Shown in pieces: positions 1 through 6,337 of a DNA stretch of 11,445 bases. Numbering within the stretch: position 1 is the stretch's first letter; every line of letters starts with the position of its first letter. The notes beneath the pieces are model-generated. The model had not been told where the DNA came from. It made no database searches and saw only the letters and a program-made list of their open reading frames with translations. The DNA lies in assembly GCA_024743015.1 (NCBI GenBank), contig JANSXJ010000091.1, forward strand, positions 1 through 11,445, read 5' to 3'. Origin of the DNA: Hyphomonas sp. Lineage in GTDB: Bacteria; Pseudomonadota; Alphaproteobacteria; Caulobacterales; Hyphomonadaceae. The position numbers were made by a program, and so were the translations under genes.

Positions 1-314
1 AGCATGTCTCGATCGTGGCGATAGGTGATGCGGAGCATTTCCACTCCATAAACATCATAGCGCCCGGATTCGCGCCAAAGATCGGCCTGCTGCAGGGTAG
101 GCATCAGCATTTCGATCGCCCCGGCCCGGTCCATTTCTTCGCGGACAATCTGCTCAATCTTCTTCAACACCCGAAAACCGAGGGGGAGCCAGGAATAGAT
201 CCCCGCCCCATTCTGACGAACCATACCGGTCCGCAGCATCAGCTTATGGCTGGCAATAGTTGCATCAGCAGGCACATCTTTGGAAACGGGAATAAAGTAG
301 CGGGAGAGGCGCAT
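1..314 (-). CDS. proS: Prolyl-tRNA synthetase, N-terminal part (runs off left edge)
   Basis: This is the first 104 codons of a class II aminoacyl-tRNA synthetase that charges tRNA-Pro with proline in the cytoplasm. The translated N-terminus begins MRLSRYF and continues with conserved blocks GIYSWLPLG (residues 38-46), a long helix [10 protein letters not shown] (51-60) and a motif-1-like EMLMPTLQ with its proline at residue 72. [12 protein letters not shown] (79-90) follows. This pattern is typical of the short alphaproteobacterial ProS, which is usually about 440 residues. The rest of the gene lies outside the window. The ATG at 312-314 matches the conserved family start. No in-frame ATG, GTG or TTG lies between it and an upstream in-frame TAA. 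The only strong Shine-Dalgarno, AGGAGG, sits about 32 nt upstream, which is unusually far. The gene is divergent from the AraC regulator. Confidence 0.95.
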   Translation of the reverse strand, partial: MRLSRYFIPVSKDVPADATIASHKLMLRTGMVRQNGAGIYSWLPLGFRVLKKIEQIVREEMDRAGAIEMLMPTLQQADLWRESGRYDVYGVEMLRITYRHDRDM

Positions 315-346
315 CGGCGTATCTTTTTGTTCAGTTTGAAACTTTT

Positions 347-352
347 CCTCCT
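347..352 (-). promoter_or_regulatory. Strong Shine-Dalgarno-like AGGAGG, unusually far upstream of proS
   Basis: On the minus strand AGGAGG ends 32 nt before the proS ATG, well beyond the usual 5-10 nt spacing. No ATG, GTG or TTG lies at a suitable distance in any frame. It may be an unused purine run, or it may act through folding of the leader. It is recorded because it bears on the proS start. Confidence 0.35.
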
Positions 353-431
353 GTTATGCAGAACTGTCTGGCTTGGCTAGAGGCAAGTGTGGTGCTTGAC
401 GCAGCGCCGAATGCGGGCAGGACTGGTGGCG

Positions 432-1505
432 ATGTTGTTTTTTGACTCCATTTTGCGGTTTCCCGCGGCAACGCTTCTATTCATCCTCGCGATACTAGCT
501 CTGCGAGATGCCCGGCAATTGGTGCAGGGTCGAATAGTCGTTATTCTCTCCCTGACGCTGGGGGCCATGTTGATATCGACCGCGCCACCAGAAACGCGCC
601 CCCCTTCCCCCTTGTACGAAACGCTTCGAATATTCGACGTCGCCAACATCGTTTTCGTCTGGTGGTTCACATTGTCTCTGTTCGAGGACGATTTCAGACT
701 TCGTCGCCTCCATTGGGGTGTGCTCGGCCTGTACATCCTGATTTCATTGCCGCTGCGGATCGAGTTTCTTCTTGGATACAGCAATGCCATTCCTTTCATC
801 GTCGATGTGATGGGCCGCGTCGTCGCCGTCGGCATGGTCACGCATATGTTCTGGACGGCTCTGTCAGGATTGAAAGACGATCTGATCGAATCTCGCCGCA
901 GAACGCGATTGTGGTATGTCACCGCCACCGCACTCGCCACCAGCCTGATCATCCTTGGCGAGACCTGGTATACGACGATTACGGGCGACCATAGCGACCC
1001 GCCCTTCATGTCATTCCTGCGTTCAGCGATAATCCTGCCGCCCGTGTTTGCAGGCGCTTATCTGTACCTGGCGTTCCGAAGTGAAGCCCTATTGTTTCAA
1101 CCAGTCGCGCAACCTCGACCGCCTGCTGTTTCGGTGTCGCCGAAGGACCAGGCAACCCATGCACGCCTTGTCGCCGCCATGGAAGACGAGCACCTTTATC
1201 GTGAACACGGCCTCGGGATTGGCGATTTGGCGGACAAACTAAGTGTGCCGGAGCACCAACTCCGCGCCTTGATCAATAAAGGCCTTGGTTATCGCAATTT
1301 CGCAGCCTTCCTCAATCAATATCGACTCGCCGAAGCAAAGCGCGCGCTCGCGGACCCTGAGCAGGCCCGTACGCCGATCCTGACTATTGCCATGGATGTC
1401 GGCTATGCCTCGCTCGCCACGTTCAATCGAGCCTTCAAATCTGAAGAAGGCATGACGCCCAGCCAGTTTCGCAGCGAAGCGCTGGCAAAAGCTGCGCAAT
1501 CTTAG
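432..1505 (+). CDS. Membrane-embedded AraC-family transcriptional regulator
   Basis: The predicted 357-residue protein has two halves. Residues about 8-215 contain roughly seven hydrophobic segments (near 10-25, 35-50, 68-83, 95-113, 120-142, 163-180 and 198-215), which suggests an inner-membrane sensor region. Residues about 245-350 form an AraC-type DNA-binding domain. Its first helix-turn-helix is near 261-286, and its second holds DVGYASLATFNRAF (322-335) followed by GMTPSQFR (340-347), the classic AraC signature. It probably senses a membrane or hydrophobic signal and controls nearby genes, but the ligand is unknown. I chose the ATG at 432 because family members usually begin just before the first helix and a GGTGG lies close upstream. 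The GTG at 387 and ATG at 411 are in-frame alternatives. The gene is divergent from proS and lies 106 nt upstream of the sterol desaturase family gene, a plausible target. Confidence 0.88.
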   Translation: MLFFDSILRFPAATLLFILAILALRDARQLVQGRIVVILSLTLGAMLISTAPPETRPPSPLYETLRIFDVANIVFVWWFTLSLFEDDFRLRRLHWGVLGLYILISLPLRIEFLLGYSNAIPFIVDVMGRVVAVGMVTHMFWTALSGLKDDLIESRRRTRLWYVTATALATSLIILGETWYTTITGDHSDPPFMSFLRSAIILPPVFAGAYLYLAFRSEALLFQPVAQPRPPAVSVSPKDQATHARLVAAMEDEHLYREHGLGIGDLADKLSVPEHQLRALINKGLGYRNFAAFLNQYRLAEAKRALADPEQARTPILTIAMDVGYASLATFNRAFKSEEGMTPSQFRSEALAKAAQS

Positions 1506-1579
1506 AAAAACATCCTCATTTCTGAAATTGTGCCGCCATTTTCGCGGATGCGGAGCCAGCGCGCGAGCTCTGTGATGCA

Positions 1580-1602
1580 CTGTCCTCATCGACAGACGAG
1601 GA
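1580..1602 (+). promoter_or_regulatory. Shine-Dalgarno of the desaturase gene within possible alternative hairpins
   Basis: GAGGA at 1598-1602 lies 9 nt before the ATG at 1612 and supports that start. It can pair with TCCTC at 1583-1587. CTGTC (1580-1584) can instead pair with GACAG (1591-1595). The two five-base-pair stems share bases 1583-1584 and exclude each other. The stems are short, so a regulatory role is only a possibility. Confidence 0.35.
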
Positions 1603-1611
1603 TAATCACAA

Positions 1612-2450
1612 ATGGAACTCATCCCTTTCTTCACAGACTATCTGGGACCGCGCATCCTGAACGGAATTCAGTTTGAATCGACGCGTTACGCCATGGGGAC
1701 GCTGTTACATTCTTTGTCCTTTGGGTATTGCTCCATCGCTTCATCGAGACGCGCAAGATTCGTAAGGCCACGCCGCGCACCAAGCAGATTCAGATGGAGC
1801 TGAAACACTCCTTCAAAACCGTCTGCGTTTTCGTCGCGATGGATATATTCATTTTCGAAGCGGCCGATATTGGGCTGTTCCAGAAATATGACGATTTCGC
1901 CGAGTATGGCATGCTCTGGTTCTGGATCTCGATCCCGCTTCTGATTGTCCTGCACGATGCCTATTTCTACTGGACGCATCGCGCCATGCACACCGCGAAG
2001 CTCTACAAGCGGACCCATATGCAGCATCACCGCTCGCACAATCCAACCCCGTTTACGGCCTACAATTTCGCTGCCGCTGAAGCGGTTATCATGTACATGT
2101 ATGTGCCAATTGCCTTGATATTGATCCCAACGCACAGCCTGGCCCTCTACATCGTGCTGACGATCATGATTTTCAAAAATGCGCTGGCCCATTGCGGCTA
2201 TGAAGTCTTCCCGCGTCGCTGGGCGCGCCTGCCAGTGCTCGGATGGCTGACCACAGTGACACATCACGACATGCACCATGAGCGCGGCACTGGAAATTTC
2301 GGCTTCTATTTCACCTGGTGGGATCGCTGGATGGGCACCGAACACCCAAATTATCTGGAGCGCCTTGATCAACAGGAAGCCCGCGCCAGAGCCATTAAAG
2401 CTGCCCGCCGCGCAGCCCGGAAACGGCCTAAGATGGTGCCAGCCGAATAG
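1612..2450 (+). CDS. Sterol desaturase / fatty acid hydroxylase family protein, with apparent -1 frameshift
   Basis: This is a membrane di-iron oxygenase of the fatty acid hydroxylase superfamily, which hydroxylates or desaturates sterols, carotenoids or fatty acyl chains. The reading frame is split. The first part, from ATG 1612, encodes MELIPFFTDYLGPRIL and onward. The second frame encodes the histidine-rich body to 2450. Restoring one G in the GGGG run at 1695-1698 joins them into a natural 279-residue protein reading RYAMGDAVTFF across the junction. In that numbering the histidine clusters are HDAYFYWTHRAMH (115-127), HMQHH (136-140) and THHDMHH (217-223), so all iron ligands are present. 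Hydrophobic helices flank them. If the frame really is broken, translation could start only at a TTG at 1728, losing the N-terminal helix. A sequencing error, a recent mutation or ribosomal slippage could explain it. A GAGGA supports the 1612 start. The substrate cannot be told from sequence. Confidence 0.88.
1695..1698 (+). other. GGGG run at the frameshift point in the desaturase gene
   Basis: The zero frame reads ATG GGG ACG and soon loses similarity to the family, running to a stop near 1803. Stepping back one base gives ATG GGG GAC GCT GTT, which continues into the conserved protein. Either one G has been lost from a five-G run, or ribosomes slip -1 with the GGG-decoding tRNA re-pairing on GGG. 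Confidence 0.75.
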
Positions 2451-2477
2451 GCAAAACCGTCTCTCGGACCCTTAGAC

Positions 2478-2511
2478 AGACCGGAGCGCGCTCTTGCTCC
2501 GGTCTTTTTTT
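2478..2511 (+). terminator. Rho-independent terminator after the desaturase gene
   Basis: A perfect 10-base-pair stem pairs AGACCGGAGC (2478-2487) with GCTCCGGTCT (2496-2505) around an 8-nt loop. The GC-rich stem is followed by a run of seven T (2505-2511). It starts 28 nt after the stop codon of the desaturase gene and should end that transcript, so the sulfatase downstream probably has its own promoter. Confidence 0.93.
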
Positions 2512-2575
2512 GTCCAAGTGTCTCATCGACCCGAGGCACAATTGACATTCAACTTGCCGATAATAGAGCTGAGAG

Positions 2576-4348
2576 ATGCTCCATCGCCTGATTGCATTCG
2601 TATCTTTCGCCCTCTTTGCTCACGGTGCCACGTCTCCGAGCAGCGCGCAGCCGTTTGAACCGCCAAACATCGTGATCCTCTTGGTCGATGACGCGGCTTT
2701 GATGGACTTTGGAGCCTATGGCGGAGAAGCGCTCACGCCGAACATTGATGGGCTCGCCGCCCGCGGCGCGATGTTTACGCAGTATCGAACTTCGCCGCTT
2801 TGCTCACCGTCTCGCGCGATGCTGCTCACCGGCATGGACAATCATCTAACGGGAATAGCGACAATCCCAGAAGTTCTTCCCGATGAGCACGTTGATCAGC
2901 CCGGCTATTCCATGTCGCTGGAGCCGGGTGTTCTCACCCTTGCAGAACATTTGAAACCGCATGGCTATCAAACCTTCATGACGGGCAAGTGGCATATGGG
3001 CAGCGGCGAAGGCGACTTACCGTCAGATCATGGTTTTGATCGCTCCTTCGCGCTTGATGCATCCGGCGCAGATAATTGGGACGATAAATCCTATATGCCC
3101 TTCTATCACGATGCGCCCTGGTATGAGGACGGCAAGGCCGCGTCCTTGCCGGACGATTTCTATTCCTCCGAGTTTATCGTCGACAAGATGGTGTCCTATC
3201 TCGACGAAGCTGACGCAGACGCGCCTTTCTTTGCGTTCCTCGGCTTTCAGGCCATTCATATCCCGGTGCAGGCCCCGCCAGAGTTCACGGCCCGCTATGA
3301 CGGGGTTTATGATGCCGGCTGGCACGACTTACGGGAACAGCGCCACCAGAAAGCGATGGCCCTGGGTCTTGTTCCGCAGGGCGCTGCCCTCGCTCCCATG
3401 CCTGAGGGGTCAAGAAACTGGAACGAACTCAGCGAGGACGAGCGCGCTGTCTACGCGCGGCGGATGCAGGTCAATGCAGGCATGCTGGAAGCCATGGACC
3501 TGCATATTGGGCGTCTGATAGACTATCTACGCGGCACCGGGCAGTTTGATAGCACCATCTTTGTTATCACGTCGGACAATGGTCCGGAGCACAATCGCGG
3601 TGACAATGACTCGCGCCTTGCCCTCTGGATGCGATTCAATGGTTACCACATTGATATTGAGGGCGTCGGCGAACGGGGCAGTTGGGGCTTTATTGGTCCA
3701 GAATGGGCGAATGCCGCGGCATCGCCGGGTGCATTGTACAAGTTTTACATGGCTGAGGGCGGAATACGCGCGCCCTTGATCATGTCCGGGCCGGGAATTG
3801 CGGTTCAACGTGTTGATGCGATGAGCCTGGTCAGCGATGTCGCGCCGACCCTGCTGGACCTGATCGGGGTAAATACTGATCCTGCGTCCAGAGAGGCGAT
3901 GACCGGACGCAGCCTGAAACCGGTTCTCACCGGCGTGCAAGAGCAGGTCTACGCCCATGACGACGCAATCGGCATGGAAGTGTCCGGCAACTCCGCGCTC
4001 TACAAGGGCGACTTCAAGATTACGCGCCATATGCCGCCGACGGGCGACGCGACCTGGCGGCTCTACAATATGGCCGAGGATCCGGGTGAAACTGTCGATC
4101 TGTCCGCGCAACTACCAGAGAAGAAGGCCGAGTTGCTCGCCGATTATCAGGCTTATGCAGATCGCGTCGGCGTCCTGGAAATGCCAGATGGATATGACTC
4201 ACTCGTCCAGATCGAGGCGAACACGCGCGCGAAACTGCTGAAGCGCTATGGCTGGATGGTGATCGCTTTCGGTCTCTTCCTGTTGGCTGTCATCTATGGC
4301 GCCTGGCGATTGACCAGAGGCTTTCTATTCAGCAGGCGAGACGTCTGA
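2576..4348 (+). CDS. Secreted, membrane-anchored sulfatase (arylsulfatase family)
   Basis: This 590-residue enzyme hydrolyses sulfate esters. Residues 1-24 form a signal peptide with a likely cut after SSA. The active site matches formylglycine sulfatases: CSPSR at 76-80, where C76 would be oxidised to formylglycine and R80 stabilises it. By alignment with the family from memory, the other active-site residues are D38-D39, K138 and H140 in TGKWHMG, H228, D334-N335 in SDNG, and K389 just before EGGIRAP (394-400). A hydrophobic helix at about 559-578 followed by RR near the end should anchor the C-terminus in the inner membrane, leaving the catalytic domain periplasmic. The maturase that makes formylglycine is not in this window. 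The sulfated substrate is unknown. The ATG at 2576 puts a proper signal peptide at the N-terminus, although its Shine-Dalgarno (GAGAG) is weak. The gene follows a strong terminator and is probably transcribed separately. Confidence 0.95.
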   Translation: MLHRLIAFVSFALFAHGATSPSSAQPFEPPNIVILLVDDAALMDFGAYGGEALTPNIDGLAARGAMFTQYRTSPLCSPSRAMLLTGMDNHLTGIATIPEVLPDEHVDQPGYSMSLEPGVLTLAEHLKPHGYQTFMTGKWHMGSGEGDLPSDHGFDRSFALDASGADNWDDKSYMPFYHDAPWYEDGKAASLPDDFYSSEFIVDKMVSYLDEADADAPFFAFLGFQAIHIPVQAPPEFTARYDGVYDAGWHDLREQRHQKAMALGLVPQGAALAPMPEGSRNWNELSEDERAVYARRMQVNAGMLEAMDLHIGRLIDYLRGTGQFDSTIFVITSDNGPEHNRGDNDSRLALWMRFNGYHIDIEGVGERGSWGFIGPEWANAAASPGALYKFYMAEGGIRAPLIMSGPGIAVQRVDAMSLVSDVAPTLLDLIGVNTDPASREAMTGRSLKPVLTGVQEQVYAHDDAIGMEVSGNSALYKGDFKITRHMPPTGDATWRLYNMAEDPGETVDLSAQLPEKKAELLADYQAYADRVGVLEMPDGYDSLVQIEANTRAKLLKRYGWMVIAFGLFLLAVIYGAWRLTRGFLFSRRDV

Positions 4349-4411
4349 TGGATCGGGTCTGATCTAGAAATGAGCACGCCGAAATTAATCGAAGAAAAAC
4401 AACAATAAAAC

Positions 4412-4440
4412 TTGGCATTAGACGCTGTGATTGCCAGAAT
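4412..4440 (+). promoter_or_regulatory. Candidate sigma70-like promoter for the cyclase gene
   Basis: TTGGCA (4412-4417) resembles a -35 box in five of six bases. CAGAAT (4435-4440) matches a -10 box in four of six, with an ideal 17-nt spacer. Transcription would begin near 4447, just before the purine-rich ribosome site GGAGAGAAGG (4448-4457) and the ATG at 4469. This is a pattern match only. Confidence 0.3.
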
Positions 4441-4468
4441 AGATCCCGGAGAGAAGGTCCGGATCAGA

Positions 4469-6286
4469 ATGCGTGAACCGTTTGAGAGACGCACAGTTGC
4501 GGTGCTATCGACTGACATGGTCGGCTATAGCCGCATGATGGCACTCGACCCGGACGCCACCGTTCATGCGATACGATTTTGCGAACACGCCCTCCGACAG
4601 AGCGCAGACAGCTATCGAGGCCGCCTTTTCTCACGTGCTGGAGACGGTTTTCTGGTTGAATTCAGCTGTGAACCCGATGCCGTTCAAGCGGCGCTCGATA
4701 TTCAGGCGCATTTGCGGTCGCACAATTCAGAGCATCCACTCGAGCGTCAGATCTGGCTGCGTGCCGGAATTCACTGCGGTGAGGCGATTATCGACGACGA
4801 CAACTTGCATGGCGATGTCGTGAACATTGCCGTACGATTGCAGGAAACGGCCCCGGCCGGTGGCATGTTGATCTCCGACGCGGTCCGAGACTCGCTGCCA
4901 TCAGACCAGCGCCCGCCCATGTCCAGCCTCGGCGTGATGCGGTTCAAGAACATTCCGCGCCCAATCGAAGCGCTTGAACTCGAAGTACCGGGGGCTGACG
5001 GTGCTGTGCACATGAGCGACCCTTTTGAGATCGACATGGCAGCACCAGTGTTTGGATTTGGCGGCCGCTCGGCAATCGCGATTTTCCCTCTGAACAATTC
5101 ATCTCACAGCTTGCAACACAGCCACATCCCTGAAGGATTTAGCGACAATCTGATCGTGGCTCTGTCGCATATGCGGCAGGTTCCCGTCATCGACCGCAAT
5201 TCCAGTTTCGCGCTGGCCGCAGAACGTGAACCGCATCATCGCGCCGCCGCCCGTCTGGGGGCACGTTATTTTGTGACGGGAGAGTTCGCGGATCACGGAC
5301 CGCAATTTCGGATCTCGCTGCGCCTGTATGATGGTTCGACGAGCCAAATTCTCTGGTCCGACAGCTACTTGCTCGAACCAGATGAAGTCATCGCGGCGCT
5401 CGAAGAAGTCTCGGATATTGTTGCGGGTACGCTGGAGGGCCGGCTGGAGCAGGCTGAAACCGTCAGAGCGCGAGCCAGTCGTCTCAGCCGCTCCAATATC
5501 TCAGACCTGGTCTGGCGCGGCCGCTGGCATCTCAACAAGCTGACCCACAAGGATTCAGAGCTCGCGCGCGAAATGCTCGAAGCTGCGGTCGATCAAGATC
5601 CCGAGCATTCCGAGGCTCTTATCCAGCTCAGTTTCTGGCATTGGCTAGATTGCTGGACACAGCGCAAACCCAAGCAAAATATCGAAGAGTTCCAAGCGCT
5701 TGCTCAGCGAGCGATGGCGTCCAAACCACATGACAGTCGGGGTCATTTCCTGATTGGTGCAGCCGAGATTCTGCTTGGCAATCCGGAGCAGGCACTTGGA
5801 CATTTCCAACAGTCACTCGCCTTGAATCCGAGCCATGCGCACGCGCATTCGCAGATCGGCAGCTGCCATATGTTGATGGGGCAACCAGACAAGGCAATCT
5901 CGAGCCTGGATGCTGCCATACGACTCAATCCGCACGACTATTATCTATTCGTGACGGTCGGTGAGCTGGCATGTTCATATTGCATGAACGGTGACTATGA
6001 GCGGGCAATTTCGCTGGCGCGGCAATCTCTGGATTTACGGCAGTCCTATTGGCACGCGCGGATGACGGAGATCACCGCTCTCGTTCAATCTGGACAGAAA
6101 AAGCGCGCCGCGCAGGCGCTTGATGCGTTGCTTATCCGACGCCCTGACTTTTTCGAGAAGCCCTATATCGCCTGGCTTCCGTTTCAGGACAAAAAGTGGA
6201 ACCGATTTTTCGAGGACGGCTTGGCTCAAGCACGAGCAGTAAACCTCGATCTGGAAACGAAGAGACACCCGAGCACCGCGCTTTAG
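4469..6286 (+). CDS. Class III adenylate/guanylate cyclase-like protein with TolB-like and TPR regions
   Basis: The 605-residue protein has three parts. Residues about 8-172 are a class III nucleotide cyclase homology domain. Metal-binding aspartates are seen at D16 (STDMVGYS) and D59 (AGDGF), and the transition-state pair at N119 and R123 (VVNIAVRL). Residues about 200-325 resemble the TolB/FlgO-like region common in this family, beginning SAIAIFPLNN. Residues about 345-590 form TPR-like helical repeats, clearest at NPEQALGHFQQSLALNP (438-454) and PDKAISSLDAAIRLNP (473-488). It would make a cyclic nucleotide or act as a sensor in the cytoplasm. The position that is usually lysine just before the GDG motif is S55, so nucleotide choice is uncertain. 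I chose ATG 4469 because the family begins about here and a purine-rich ribosome site precedes it. A TTG at 4412 is the in-frame alternative. Confidence 0.9.
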   Translation: MREPFERRTVAVLSTDMVGYSRMMALDPDATVHAIRFCEHALRQSADSYRGRLFSRAGDGFLVEFSCEPDAVQAALDIQAHLRSHNSEHPLERQIWLRAGIHCGEAIIDDDNLHGDVVNIAVRLQETAPAGGMLISDAVRDSLPSDQRPPMSSLGVMRFKNIPRPIEALELEVPGADGAVHMSDPFEIDMAAPVFGFGGRSAIAIFPLNNSSHSLQHSHIPEGFSDNLIVALSHMRQVPVIDRNSSFALAAEREPHHRAAARLGARYFVTGEFADHGPQFRISLRLYDGSTSQILWSDSYLLEPDEVIAALEEVSDIVAGTLEGRLEQAETVRARASRLSRSNISDLVWRGRWHLNKLTHKDSELAREMLEAAVDQDPEHSEALIQLSFWHWLDCWTQRKPKQNIEEFQALAQRAMASKPHDSRGHFLIGAAEILLGNPEQALGHFQQSLALNPSHAHAHSQIGSCHMLMGQPDKAISSLDAAIRLNPHDYYLFVTVGELACSYCMNGDYERAISLARQSLDLRQSYWHARMTEITALVQSGQKKRAAQALDALLIRRPDFFEKPYIAWLPFQDKKWNRFFEDGLAQARAVNLDLETKRHPSTAL

Positions 6287-6287
6287 A

Positions 6288-6301
6288 GTGACCCGGGTCA
6301 C
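6288..6301 (+). promoter_or_regulatory. Perfect 14-bp palindrome, possible operator
   Basis: GTGACCCGGGTCAC is an exact inverted repeat. It starts one base after the cyclase stop codon and 37 bases before the P450-peroxidase gene. A second, partial copy of the motif (GGTCCGGATCAC) follows at 6302-6313. It could be a dimeric repressor site or a short RNA stem with a four-base loop. No T run follows, so it is not an intrinsic terminator. Confidence 0.4.
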
Positions 6302-6337
6302 GGTCCGGATCACATCCTTTCGCTAGCTTGGAGCCGG

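Noticed and set aside
377..1009. Minus-strand open frame of 210 codons opposite the AraC regulator.
   Set aside because: Low-complexity, arginine- and serine-rich translation typical of an antisense frame; the plus strand has convincing membrane helices and an AraC domain.
1686..2372. Minus-strand open frame of 228 codons opposite the desaturase gene.
   Set aside because: It lies antisense to a gene with clear family motifs and resembles no known protein. It is a shadow of the coding bias on the other strand.
2542..2564. TTGACA (2542-2547) followed by GATAAT (2559-2564) upstream of the sulfatase, resembling a sigma70 promoter.
   Set aside because: The spacer is only 11 nt, far from the usual 16-18. 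No good partner for either box exists at the correct distance, so I did not call a promoter.
4412..4468. TTG at 4412 as the start of the cyclase gene, adding 19 residues.
   Set aside because: The added residues do not belong to the family N-terminus, there is no ribosome site before 4412, and the TTG sits in a candidate -35 box. ATG 4469 is better placed.
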